Source: Paraburkholderia phosphatilytica (GTDB taxonomy: Bacteria; Pseudomonadota; Gammaproteobacteria; Burkholderiales; Burkholderiaceae). From it: a stretch of 64,000 nucleotides of DNA. This document shows positions 17,211-25,712 of this stretch, in pieces (the stretch's first letter is position 1; every line of letters starts with the position of its first letter). The stretch lies in NCBI RefSeq assembly GCF_003443895.1, contig NZ_QQOA01000025.1:49357-113356 (forward strand), given 5' to 3'. A program made the translations under genes and the position numbers. The notes below the pieces were generated by a model. The model saw only the letters and a list, made by a program, of their open reading frames with translations. It was not told where the DNA came from and made no database searches.

Positions 17211-19078
17211 TGCGCGGCCCGGTTCGTCCTCCAGTATGGACCCGCAGCCTGCACGCGAAGCTGATGGTGTCGCTTGTGGTGCTGATCACGCTGGTGGCGG
17301 GCAGCACCGCATTCGTGCTGCTCGAGCATGCGCGCGCACGCCGGCTCGTCGAGCTCGACGAACGCGCGAACCGGATCGCGGACCTGTACGGCCAGTCGCT
17401 TGCGCAGCCGCTGTGGAACGTGGACCGCGACGCGATCGCGCGACAGCTGAAGGCGCTCGCGCCCAATCCGGAAGTGGTGCGCTTCACCGTGACGGCGACG
17501 AACTACGGTGTGATCGCCGACGTGCGCAACGCGCCGCAGCCGGGCCCCGCCGAAACGGTGGTGCGGGTGCAGCCGATCGAATTCACGCCAGCGGGCGATG
17601 CACCGCGCGAACGGATCGGCGAAGTGCGTGTGGTGTTCACGAAGGTCTATACCGAGCGCAATTTCGCGACGGCGCGCACCGCGGTGCTCGTCACGCTCGC
17701 GGCCGTGCTCGCGGTGCTGTACGGCGTGACCTTCCTGCTGATCCGGCAGGTGGTGCGCCGGCCGATCGCACGGCTCGAAGAGATGGTGGACCGGATTGCC
17801 GGCGGCGATCTGGACGCGCGCTGCACGGTCGAATCCAGCGACGAACTCGGGCGGCTCGCCGCGCGCGTCAACGTGATGGCCGAGCGCCTGTGGGATTCGA
17901 CGGCGTCGCTGCGGGAAAGCGAGCGCAAGTACCGCGGCATCGTCGAGAACTCGCTGGAAGGGATTTTCGTGCTCGACCGCCACGGTACGCTGTGCGAAGC
18001 GAATCCGGCGATGGCGCATCTGCTCGGCTACGACGACGTCGCGAGCCTCTCGGCCGCGATCGCCGCGAATGCTTCGGACACCGTTGCACCTGAACTGCCG
18101 TTCAGCGCGCAGCAGACCAGCGAACTGTTCGACCTGCTGCGCGCCGACGGCAAGATCGCCGGGCTCGAACTGGAGATGACGCGTGCCGACGGCCGCGCCG
18201 TCTGGTGCCTGCTCAACGCGCGCGGCTCGCGCTACGGCGCGGTGGGACCGGAGTGGCTGGAGGGCCAGCTGACCGACGTGACCGCGCGCAAGCAGGCGAT
18301 GGAAACGCTCACACGCCATCGCGACGAGCTCGAACAGGAAGTGCGCGAACGCATGCGGACGGAACGCGAGCTGCGCGAGTCGCGCGAGCAGCTGCGGCAG
18401 CTGTCCGCGCATCAGGAATCGATCCGCGAGGAAGAGCGCAAGCAGATCGCGATGACGATCCACGACGAACTCGGCCAGCTGCTGACCGCGATCAAGATGG
18501 ACGTGTCGCTGCTGAAGCTGCTGTTGAGCCAGGGCGCCGCGTGGGGCGGCAAGGTCGGGGAGATGGGCGAGCTCGTCGAGCGGACCATTCGCATCGTGCG
18601 CAACGTCGCGAGTCATCTGCGGCCGGCGGCGCTCAACTTCGGGCTCGTGTCGGCGCTCGAGTGGCTGGTGCAGGACTTTTCGCGGCACAGCGCGATTGCG
18701 TGCCGGTTCCGGCTGGAAGGCCGTGAACCCGCACTGGGCGACGATCGCGCGACCGCGGTGTTCCGTATCGTGCAGGAAGCGCTGACCAACGTGAGCCGCC
18801 ACGCGAACGCGTCGCACGTGGACGTGCTGCTGTGCGGCGGCGGAAGCGACGACGGCGGCTTTTACATCACAGTATGCGACGACGGCATCGGCTTCGACGT
18901 GACGCGTGCGGCGGCGGGTGGCTCTTACGGTCTGCAGGGCATGCGCGAGCGCGCGCGGATGATCGGTGCGCAGCTCGAGATCACGAGCGAGGAAGAGGTT
19001 GGGTCGACCGTGCGGCTCTCGTTCGGCGATAGCGTGGAGCACGCGCAGTCGTTCGTGCGATCGGATCAGGAAGGCTGA
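17207..19078 (+). CDS. Membrane sensor histidine kinase (HisKA_3) coupled to binding protein
   Basis: A 623-residue kinase: transmembrane helix at about 16-36, a periplasmic domain of roughly 130 residues, a second helix (TAVLVTLAAVLAVLYGVTFLL), then HAMP, one PAS domain (about 240-365), a coiled coil, HisKA_3 with histidine 419 in MTIHDELGQ, and an ATPase domain with IVQEALTNVSRHA and CDDGIGFDV. The first ATG at 17207 overlaps the stop of the binding-protein gene; a second ATG follows immediately. The pairing recalls TorT-TorS and XylFII-LytS-type systems, in which a binding protein docks on the sensor domain. No response regulator is nearby. Confidence 0.88.
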   Translation: MMRGPVRPPVWTRSLHAKLMVSLVVLITLVAGSTAFVLLEHARARRLVELDERANRIADLYGQSLAQPLWNVDRDAIARQLKALAPNPEVVRFTVTATNYGVIADVRNAPQPGPAETVVRVQPIEFTPAGDAPRERIGEVRVVFTKVYTERNFATARTAVLVTLAAVLAVLYGVTFLLIRQVVRRPIARLEEMVDRIAGGDLDARCTVESSDELGRLAARVNVMAERLWDSTASLRESERKYRGIVENSLEGIFVLDRHGTLCEANPAMAHLLGYDDVASLSAAIAANASDTVAPELPFSAQQTSELFDLLRADGKIAGLELEMTRADGRAVWCLLNARGSRYGAVGPEWLEGQLTDVTARKQAMETLTRHRDELEQEVRERMRTERELRESREQLRQLSAHQESIREEERKQIAMTIHDELGQLLTAIKMDVSLLKLLLSQGAAWGGKVGEMGELVERTIRIVRNVASHLRPAALNFGLVSALEWLVQDFSRHSAIACRFRLEGREPALGDDRATAVFRIVQEALTNVSRHANASHVDVLLCGGGSDDGGFYITVCDDGIGFDVTRAAAGGSYGLQGMRERARMIGAQLEITSEEEVGSTVRLSFGDSVEHAQSFVRSDQEG

Positions 19079-19132
19079 ATCTGCGCCGCGCGTGCGTGCA
19101 TGCGCGCAGGCTTTTGCGTTGCATGTTGCGCT

Positions 19133-21235
19133 TTAGTTCGCGAGCCACGCGCCGAGACTGTCGCTCGGTACCGGGCGGCTGAACAGAAAGCCCTGCAGTT
19201 CGCCGCAGCGCTCGGTAGCGAGCGCCTCGCGTTGCGTCGCGGTTTCGACGCCCTCGGCGATCACCGGAATGCCGAGGCTTTCGCACAGGCCGATCACCGA
19301 ACGCACGATCGCCGTCGACTTGCGGTCCTCACCCAGGCCGCCGACGAAGCTGCGATCGATCTTGATCCGCGAGAACGGAAAGCCCTGCAGCAGGCTCAGC
19401 GACGAGTAGCCGGTGCCGAAGTCGTCCATCGCGACGCCGACGCCGAGCGCGCGGATCGCGTTCAACACCGCGCGCGGCGTATCCGACGATTCGAGCAGCG
19501 CGGTTTCGGTGATCTCCACTTCGAGCCGGTCGGCGCGCAGCCGCGAGTGCTGCAATGCGCGACGCAGCACGTGCACGAACTCCTCGAACAGCAGCTGCGC
19601 GGGCGACACGTTCACGCTCACGCGCACGTGTTCGGGCCATCGCGCGGCATCGAGGCACGCCTGTTCGAGCACCCACGCGCCGAGCTCCGGCATCAGGCCG
19701 CGCTCTTCGGCGAGCGGAATGAATTCGAGCGGTGGCACCGGGCCGCGCGTCGGGTGATGCCAGCGGATCAGTGCTTCGCATGCGGTGAGGCGGCCGGTCG
19801 CCGCATCGACGATCGGCTGGTAGTGCAGCGTCAGCTCGCGGCGGCGCAGCGCGCGCCGCAGGTCCGCTTCCAGTTCGTTGCGCTGGCGCAGCGGATCGCC
19901 CATACCGTGCTCGTAAAGGCGGTAGCCGTTGCGTCCTTCGCGTTTGGCCTTGTAGAGCGCGAGGTCGGCCTGCTGCAGCACGTCGTCGGGTGCGCTGCCG
20001 CACGAGGGGTGCACGACGATGCCGATGCTCACGCCGATCGACGCTTCGCTGCCGAGAATATCGAACGGTCGCGTCAGCTGGCGGATGCAGCGCTGCGCGA
20101 GCGCTTCCGCTTCGCCGGCGTCGCGGCAGTGGCGCTGCACGATCGTGAACTCGTCGCCGCTCAGCCGCGACAGCACGTCGCCTTCGCGCAGCGTGAGCGA
20201 CAGGCGCTGCGCGACCGCCTTCAGCAGTTCGTCGCCGGCATGGTGGCCGAGCGAATCGTTGACGGCCTTGAAGCGGTCGAGGTCCAGATACAGCAGCGCC
20301 ATCGAAGCCGAGGTGTCCGCGCGTGACAGCAGACGCCGCACGCTGTGCTGGAAATCGATGCGGTTCGGCAGGCCGGTCAACAGATCGTGATGCGCGAGAT
20401 GCGTGATGCGCTCTTCGGCTGCGCGCCGTTCGGTGATGTCCGTCGCGGTTGCGACCCAGCCGCCATCCGACAGCGCGCGGATCACGAGCTCGATCACGCG
20501 GCCGCGATGCTCGAACTCGGTCACGTGCTGCTCGCGATCGCGGCCCCAGCCCGCGAAGAGCTGGCGGCGAAAGCGGCGCGTATCGGCCGGCGTGGCCGCG
20601 GGATGCGCGACGCGATGCACGAGCCGCAGCAGTTCAGGCACGCGCAGCCCCGGCGTCAGCTGCGCGGGCGAGACCGACACAAGCTGGCCGAGCTGCTGGT
20701 TGACGAGCATCAGCCGGCCCTGCGCATCGATGAGGCAGAGTCCTTGCAGCATGTTTTCGAGCGCGAGATCGAGATTGCGCGTGGTCGCCTCGAGCGCGAG
20801 CGCGCTGTCGCGTTGTGTCGTGCAGTCGCGGGTGATCTTCGCGAAACCGTGGAGTTCGCCGTTGTCGTCGTAGATTGGCTGGATCACCACGTTGGCCCAA
20901 AAGCGGCTGCCGTCCCGGCGAAAACGCCAGCCGTACGCCTCGTATTTGCCGGTGGTGCGCGCCGTCGCCAGGTTGCGGCCGGGGATGCCGTTTTCGCGGT
21001 CGTCATGCGAGTAGAAGCACGAGAAGTGGCGCCCGACGATCTCGCTCGCGCCGTAGCCTTTCGCGCGCAGCGCGCCGCTGTTCCAGGTGGTGACGATGCC
21101 GTCCACGTCGAGCATGTAGATCGCGTAGTCGGTGATGTTCTGCACGAGCAGCTGGTACATCGTGTCGGAACCGACGGGGGTGAGTGCGGTTCCGGTTTCG
21201 GCGCCGGGCGAGGCGGCCTTGTTCTTCGACGGCAT
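19133..21235 (-). CDS. PAS-GGDEF-EAL bifunctional c-di-GMP protein
   Basis: A 700-residue soluble protein: PAS at about 25-145, a second PAS-like domain at 150-270, GGDEF at 275-435, EAL at 450-690. The GGDEF loop reads RLSGDEF, a serine variant that can still be active. The EAL domain keeps the residues needed for c-di-GMP hydrolysis: EALIRW, NVSPAQL, EITETALL, MDDFGTGYSS, KIDRSF, EGVET and QGFLFSRP. It is probably a phosphodiesterase whose GGDEF domain is regulatory or weakly active, controlled by a PAS ligand. It converges on the binding-protein-coupled kinase gene and diverges from the GAF-GGDEF gene. Confidence 0.9.
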   Translation of the reverse strand: MPSKNKAASPGAETGTALTPVGSDTMYQLLVQNITDYAIYMLDVDGIVTTWNSGALRAKGYGASEIVGRHFSCFYSHDDRENGIPGRNLATARTTGKYEAYGWRFRRDGSRFWANVVIQPIYDDNGELHGFAKITRDCTTQRDSALALEATTRNLDLALENMLQGLCLIDAQGRLMLVNQQLGQLVSVSPAQLTPGLRVPELLRLVHRVAHPAATPADTRRFRRQLFAGWGRDREQHVTEFEHRGRVIELVIRALSDGGWVATATDITERRAAEERITHLAHHDLLTGLPNRIDFQHSVRRLLSRADTSASMALLYLDLDRFKAVNDSLGHHAGDELLKAVAQRLSLTLREGDVLSRLSGDEFTIVQRHCRDAGEAEALAQRCIRQLTRPFDILGSEASIGVSIGIVVHPSCGSAPDDVLQQADLALYKAKREGRNGYRLYEHGMGDPLRQRNELEADLRRALRRRELTLHYQPIVDAATGRLTACEALIRWHHPTRGPVPPLEFIPLAEERGLMPELGAWVLEQACLDAARWPEHVRVSVNVSPAQLLFEEFVHVLRRALQHSRLRADRLEVEITETALLESSDTPRAVLNAIRALGVGVAMDDFGTGYSSLSLLQGFPFSRIKIDRSFVGGLGEDRKSTAIVRSVIGLCESLGIPVIAEGVETATQREALATERCGELQGFLFSRPVPSDSLGAWLAN

Positions 21236-21445
21236 AGGGTTTTATGAGTGGGATCGCGGCGCTCGTGCGTCGCGCTGCCGGAATGATCGGCGAGTTTGGC
21301 ATGAATGTTTAGGGCGCGGGTATCAAATATTCGGCGCAAACGTTAGCGCGGAGCACAGTGTTTCCGACCCCGTGAAAGTCGCTTCAGAAGGCGCGCCGGG
21401 TGCCGATATTCCCGCTATCGCTCATTTCCATTTTCACGTCAGCGC

Positions 21446-22447
21446 ATGGACTCGATACTCGCCCAGTTGTCCGATACGGTCGCCGGCGCCCGCACGCTCG
21501 ACGAACTCGTGCCCCCCATGCTCGACATGCTGGGAACGGTCACCGGCTGCGAGTCGTCGTTCCTCACGTCGCTGGATGTGGACGGCCGCGTGCAGGCAGT
21601 CCGATTCGCGCGCAACGATGGCGCGCTCGTCGTGCCCGAAGGCGCCGCGCTGCCCTGGATCGACCGCTTCTGCCGGCGCTCGGTCGAGACTGCTGGCTTC
21701 TCGGCGATCGAGGTCAGCACGCCCACCGAAGTCGCGATGACGGGCGTCTGGACCTTCGCGAGCATTCCGGTGCGCACGGCGGCGGGGCTCGTGGTCGGCA
21801 CGCTGTGCGCGGCGAGCCGCGAGCGGCGCGTGCCCAGTGCGCTGGCCCGCAGCGTGTTTGCGCTGTTTGCGAAGCTGATCGCGCAGCACATCGAGCTCGA
21901 TCTCGCGCTCACGCAACTGCACGCGGCGGATGAACGGCTCGCGGCGTATGCGCTGATCGATCCGCTGACGAGCCTGCCGAACCGTCGCGCGCTCGTCGAC
22001 GAACTGGGCCGGCTGATGTCGCGCGCGGTGCGCGAGCGCAGCTTCGTGTTCGTCGTGACGCTTGATCTCGATGGCTTCAAGGCGATCAACGACCAGCACG
22101 GCTGGGCGACCGGCGATCTGCTGCTGCAGGAATGCGCGAAGCGGCTGCGCCGCAGCGTGCGCGACGAGGATATCGTTGCGCGGCTCAACGAAGACGAGTT
22201 CGCGATCGTCGGCCCCGGTCCGAGCGATCCGCGCCAGGCCGAGCATGGCTGCAGCATCCTGCGCACGCGCGCGGCCGGCGCGACGCGCGGCCGCTTCAAC
22301 CTGAACGGCTGCAGCTTCGACTACTGGGGCGGCAGCGCGGGCGGCGTCGCCGCGGCGCCGGGATTGTCTCCGGTGCAGGCGCTGGGTCTCGCCGACGCCG
22401 CGATGTTCCGCCAGAAGCAGATGCGGCACGGACACCACAAGGTGTGA
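21446..22447 (+). CDS. GAF-GGDEF protein, degenerate A-site, intact I-site
   Basis: A 333-residue soluble protein with an N-terminal GAF domain (about 1-155: TVTGCESSFLTSLDVDG, FASIPVRTAAGLVVGTL) and a C-terminal GGDEF-fold domain (DPLTSLPNRRALVDELG). The catalytic loop is RLNEDEFAIV, so both glycines of the signature are replaced and cyclase activity is unlikely. An RxxD motif (RDED) is kept five residues before it, the spacing of a functional inhibitory site. The protein may have turned into a c-di-GMP sensor with GAF input. The start follows from the first ATG in frame; the upstream region has no strong ribosome binding site. Confidence 0.85.
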   Translation: MDSILAQLSDTVAGARTLDELVPPMLDMLGTVTGCESSFLTSLDVDGRVQAVRFARNDGALVVPEGAALPWIDRFCRRSVETAGFSAIEVSTPTEVAMTGVWTFASIPVRTAAGLVVGTLCAASRERRVPSALARSVFALFAKLIAQHIELDLALTQLHAADERLAAYALIDPLTSLPNRRALVDELGRLMSRAVRERSFVFVVTLDLDGFKAINDQHGWATGDLLLQECAKRLRRSVRDEDIVARLNEDEFAIVGPGPSDPRQAEHGCSILRTRAAGATRGRFNLNGCSFDYWGGSAGGVAAAPGLSPVQALGLADAAMFRQKQMRHGHHKV

Positions 22448-22471
22448 CGCGGCTGCATTCACCTCACCCCT

Positions 22472-22508
22472 TTTAAGTCGCCTTTAAGCTCCGGGTCATA
22501 CGTTTAAG
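22472..22508 (+). promoter_or_regulatory. TTTAAG direct repeats, PmrA-box-like
   Basis: TTTAAG occurs at 22472-22477 and 22483-22488, separated by exactly five bases, and again at 22503-22508. The first pair fits the YTTAAK-N5-YTTAAK box known for PmrA/BasR-type OmpR-family regulators. It lies 60-75 bases before the Rieske gene. Regulation by such a protein is an inference from the spacing alone. Confidence 0.4.
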
Positions 22509-22547
22509 GCACGTACAGCGAGCACGGCGACGTGGAAGGAGGGAGCG

Positions 22548-23174
22548 ATGACAGCGTCATTCGTCCATGCGTATGAGTTCGACGAGGCGCGACGCCGATG
22601 GCTCGTCGCGACCTCGGTTGCCGGAAGTGTGGCGGGCATCGCGACGATCGCGCCGTTCGTCGAATCGCTCGATCCGCCCGCCAGCGCGGTGGCGGCCGGC
22701 GCGCCGGTCAAGGTCGCGATCGGCCATCTCGAGCCAGGCACGATGATGACCGTGGCCTGGCGCGGCAAGCCGGTGTTCGTCGTGAACCGTACGCAGGCGA
22801 TGCTGGACGCCGTGCAGAAGGCCACGCCGATGGTGGCCGATCCCGACACGCGCAAGCCGTTCTCGATGCCGCTCCCCGCGTACTGCAACAACCCGTATCG
22901 CGGGCGCGAAGGGCGGCTCGCGCTGCTGGTCGTGGTGGGCGTCTGCACGCATCTGGGCTGCACGCCGTCGCCGCGTTTCCAGCCGGGCCCGCAAGCCAAT
23001 CTGCCCGACGACTGGCCCGGCGGCTTCCTGTGCCCGTGCCATGGGTCGACCTACGACCTTGCCGGGCGTGTGTTCAAGGACAAGCCCGCGCCGCAGAATC
23101 TGGATGTGCCGCGCTTCATGTTTCCGTCGGCGGGCCAGCTCGTGATCGGGAAGGATGAAACCGGCGAGGCCTAG
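22548..23174 (+). CDS. petA: Rieske iron-sulfur protein, cytochrome bc1 type
   Basis: A 208-residue protein of the ubiquinol-cytochrome c reductase Rieske family. An N-terminal RRRWLVAT segment and hydrophobic helix give a twin-arginine-type membrane anchor. The 2Fe-2S ligands are complete: CTHLGC and CPCHGS, followed by the proline loop region (GRVFKDKPAPQNLDVP). In bc1 complexes it passes electrons from quinol to cytochrome c1. The cytochrome b and c1 genes that normally follow are absent, so this is probably a second, stand-alone copy. The start ATG 22548 follows a GGAGGGAGCG ribosome binding site. Confidence 0.9.
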   Translation: MTASFVHAYEFDEARRRWLVATSVAGSVAGIATIAPFVESLDPPASAVAAGAPVKVAIGHLEPGTMMTVAWRGKPVFVVNRTQAMLDAVQKATPMVADPDTRKPFSMPLPAYCNNPYRGREGRLALLVVVGVCTHLGCTPSPRFQPGPQANLPDDWPGGFLCPCHGSTYDLAGRVFKDKPAPQNLDVPRFMFPSAGQLVIGKDETGEA

Positions 23175-23257
23175 TGGCACGCTTCACGGTTGCTTGATGA
23201 TTGCTCTGCCGCGTGCCTGCGGATTCGATGCCGCCAGCGCCGCAAGGAGGTGATGTC

Positions 23258-23530
23258 ATGAAATCGAGACTCTTCTACTGCGCACCTTTACTCGGTGTAC
23301 TGTTCACCGCCGGCGCGTTCGCGCAGCCGGCCGCTTCGACCCTGCAGCCGCAGCCGGGGTGCGCGTACTACCGCGCGCGGCTCAATACCGTTCCGCTGCC
23401 GCAGCGGCTGATGCCGAACCACATGTCGTCGCGCGTCGCGCGGTCCGATGAGGATCTGGTGATTCCCGCCGCCGCCCCGGATGGATGGATCGTCAACGCG
23501 TGCCGGCGTCCAGCCGGCGGTGCGCTCTGA
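23258..23530 (+). CDS. Small exported hypothetical protein
   Basis: A 90-residue protein. The start is fixed by an unusually good AAGGAGGTGAT sequence directly before ATG 23258. A signal peptide (FYCAPLLGVLFTAGAFA) is followed by a mature part with two cysteines (QPGCAYYRAR and VNACRRP) that may form a disulfide in the periplasm. No family recognised. It follows the Rieske gene by about 80 bases and is closed by a strong terminator, so the two may share a transcript. Confidence 0.65.
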   Translation: MKSRLFYCAPLLGVLFTAGAFAQPAASTLQPQPGCAYYRARLNTVPLPQRLMPNHMSSRVARSDEDLVIPAAAPDGWIVNACRRPAGGAL

Positions 23531-23618
23531 CGGACCGCTCTGACGGCTTTCGATAGCGCTGGCTTGACCTCCAGGCCACGTGAGGTTGCCATGCTTCCCC
23601 TGGCAGGCGACCTTTGAA

Positions 23619-23647
23619 GGCCCGGCACACGCTGCCGGGCCCTTTTT
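23619..23647 (+). terminator. Rho-independent terminator
   Basis: A perfect 9-base-pair stem GGCCCGGCA / TGCCGGGCC (23619-23627 with 23633-23641), a 5-base loop and a run of five T after one C. It closes the rightward Rieske/small-protein unit just before the convergent LysR gene. Confidence 0.9.
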
Positions 23648-23651
23648 GCGT

Positions 23652-24584
23652 CTACAGCGCTTCGATGTAGTCCTTCTTCCACGTCTGGCAATAAGTCGAG
23701 CACGCGAAGTACGCAGCCTCCGCCGACGCGTGGATCATCGCGCTCGCATCGACCGGCTTGCACAGCGACACGACGATCGGCGGCGGCAGCGGCTTGATCG
23801 GCAGTTCGACGAATTCGCCGCTCTCCAGCTCTTTCGTCACGAACAGATGCGGAATGGCCGCGACGCCATAGCCGTCCCGCACCAGCTGCACGATCGCCGC
23901 GACCGACGGCGAACAGGTGAGCCGGATCTCGTGCTCGCGCACGTTTTCCTGCCGCGCGATCGAGCGCACGAGACTTTCCAGCACCACCTGCGGCGCGGTG
24001 CCGCGGCCGAAGGTGAGGATCGGCTTGTCGAACAGCCGGCCGGCCACGCCGGTTGCGCGGCGCGGCAGCAGGTCGCGGCGCGCGATCCAGCGCACCGGGT
24101 AGCTCGCGATCGCGCTGGACGCGATGCGCGTGTTGTCGATGCCTTCCACACGCAGCACGATGTCGAGTTCGCCCGCAAGCATCCGGCGCTGCAGCACCGA
24201 GCTCGAATCGACGGTCAGATCGACTTCGAGCTCCGGGTAGGTCGTATTCAGATGCGTGATGTACGACGACAGCCAGCTGTGCACGAGCGTCTCGATCACG
24301 CCGAGCCGCAGCTTGCCGCCGATCACCGGCTCCTGTCCCGCCGCTTCGCGCAATGCGCGTGCAGCGCGCACCACCTCACGGGCCAGGCCCAGCAGATGCT
24401 GGCCGTTGGGCGTGAGCCGGAACACGCTCGACTGCCGGTCGACCAGTTCCGTCTTCAGCTCGTCTTCGAGCGACTTGATGCGCAGCGACACGGCGGCGGG
24501 CGTGGCATGCAGCACGCGTGCGGTCGCGCGAAAATTTTCGAGCTCCGCGAGCGTGACGAAGGTTTCGAGGAAGCGTGTGTTCAT
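23652..24584 (-). CDS. LysR-family transcriptional regulator
   Basis: A 310-residue regulator. The start at MNTRFLETFVTLAELENFRA is typical; the longer open frame upstream is not needed. The winged helix is visible (ATARVLHATPAAVSLRIKSLEDELKTELVDR), followed by a two-lobed effector domain (KLRLGVIETLVHSWLSSY, GELDIVLRVEG, GYGVAAIPHLFV). It is transcribed divergently from the DUF1445/MFS/oxoprolinase operon, so it most likely controls that operon in response to its substrate, as LysR proteins often do. Confidence 0.9.
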   Translation of the reverse strand: MNTRFLETFVTLAELENFRATARVLHATPAAVSLRIKSLEDELKTELVDRQSSVFRLTPNGQHLLGLAREVVRAARALREAAGQEPVIGGKLRLGVIETLVHSWLSSYITHLNTTYPELEVDLTVDSSSVLQRRMLAGELDIVLRVEGIDNTRIASSAIASYPVRWIARRDLLPRRATGVAGRLFDKPILTFGRGTAPQVVLESLVRSIARQENVREHEIRLTCSPSVAAIVQLVRDGYGVAAIPHLFVTKELESGEFVELPIKPLPPPIVVSLCKPVDASAMIHASAEAAYFACSTYCQTWKKDYIEAL

Positions 24585-24903
24585 CGATTCAAAGAGTGAA
24601 CCAGCGGGTAGGGACGCCCGAAAATGGTAGCGCCAGACCCGCGAACACGCGAGAGAAAAACTAAATGATGGACGATTTTGGGCAGATGCCGTGCAACGAT
24701 GCGCGGCGATTCGAAGCGCACGCAACGAAGCACCGGCGCCCCGCGCGACGGGCGGTCAGCGTCTGCGTCGCGCTTGCCGGTCATGGAAAACCCCAGGCAT
24801 TCCGTTAAGAAAACCTTGACGCTTCTGCGCGCAATTACTTGCTGGCGCGATGTTTATGGCGGTCCTAACCTTCGTTCAATCACTTCGACAGGACCTCACC
24901 CTC
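24585..24903. promoter_or_regulatory. Divergent promoter region of LysR and DUF1445 operon
   Basis: A 319-base divergent region expected to hold the LysR binding sites. An imperfect inverted repeat TTAAG-N5-CTTGA lies at 24805-24819 and overlaps a TTGACG that could act as a rightward -35. I cannot identify a convincing T-N11-A site or a matching -10. Confidence 0.4.
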
Positions 24904-25674
24904 ATGCCTCACGACTTTCGCCGGCAGGTTCGCAGCAAGACCTTCACGGGCCCGACCGCGGGTTTCTGCGGCGAGTACGCGCAAGCGAACCTCGCGATCG
25001 TTCCCGCCGAATTCGCCGACGACTTCCTGCGCTTCTGCGTGCGCAATCCGAAAGCCTGTCCGCTGCTGGCGGTCGGCGAGCCGGGCGCATGGAGTCTGCC
25101 CGCGCTCGGCCGCGACCTCGATATCCGCACCGATGCGCCCGGCTACAACGTTTATCGCCACGGTGAACTGTGCGAACAGCCGTCCGATCTGCTCGAACTC
25201 TGGCGCGACGATCTGGTCGCATTCGCGATCGGCTGCTCGTTCTCGTTCGAGCAGATGCTGGCGCGCGAGCGCATTCCGCTGCGGCACATCGACGAAGGCG
25301 TGAACGTGCCGATGTACCGCACTACCATCGACAACCAGCGGGCAGGGCGCTTCGGCGGCAAGCTGGTCGTGTCGATGCGGCCGATGAGCGGCGCCGATGC
25401 AATCCGCGCGGTACAGGTGACGAGCCGCTTCCCGTCGATCCACGGCGCGCCGATCCATATCGGCAACCCGGCCGCGCTCGGCATCGCCGATCTGTCGCGG
25501 CCCACTTACGGCGACGCGGTGTCGATCCACGAACACGAGATTCCGGTGTTCTGGGCCTGCGGCGTCACGCCGCAAAGCGCGCTGGAAAGCGCGAAGCTGC
25601 CGTTTGCGATCGCCCATCGGCCTGGGCACATGTTGATGACCGACATTACGAACGCATCGCTAGCCGTGCTGTGA
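24904..25674 (+). CDS. DUF1445 / YcsI-family putative hydro-lyase
   Basis: A 256-residue protein. The start at MPHDFRRQVRS matches the family N-terminus (FTGPTAGFCGEYAQANLAIV). Other conserved blocks are DFLRFCVRNPKACPLLAV, AFAIGCSFSFEQML, NVPMYRT, VVSMRPM and HRPGHMLMTDI. The family is annotated as hydro-lyase; a homologous domain occurs in the animal D-glutamate cyclase that forms 5-oxo-D-proline, and in Bacillus ycsI sits beside 5-oxoprolinase genes. Here it leads an operon with an MFS transporter 38 bases on and an ATP-dependent oxoprolinase, which supports a role in 5-oxoproline or D-glutamate metabolism. The precise reaction is not proven. Confidence 0.85.
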   Translation: MPHDFRRQVRSKTFTGPTAGFCGEYAQANLAIVPAEFADDFLRFCVRNPKACPLLAVGEPGAWSLPALGRDLDIRTDAPGYNVYRHGELCEQPSDLLELWRDDLVAFAIGCSFSFEQMLARERIPLRHIDEGVNVPMYRTTIDNQRAGRFGGKLVVSMRPMSGADAIRAVQVTSRFPSIHGAPIHIGNPAALGIADLSRPTYGDAVSIHEHEIPVFWACGVTPQSALESAKLPFAIAHRPGHMLMTDITNASLAVL

Positions 25675-25712
25675 ACACGTGCTTTGAATACCGCTACCCA
25701 GGGAGACCCATC

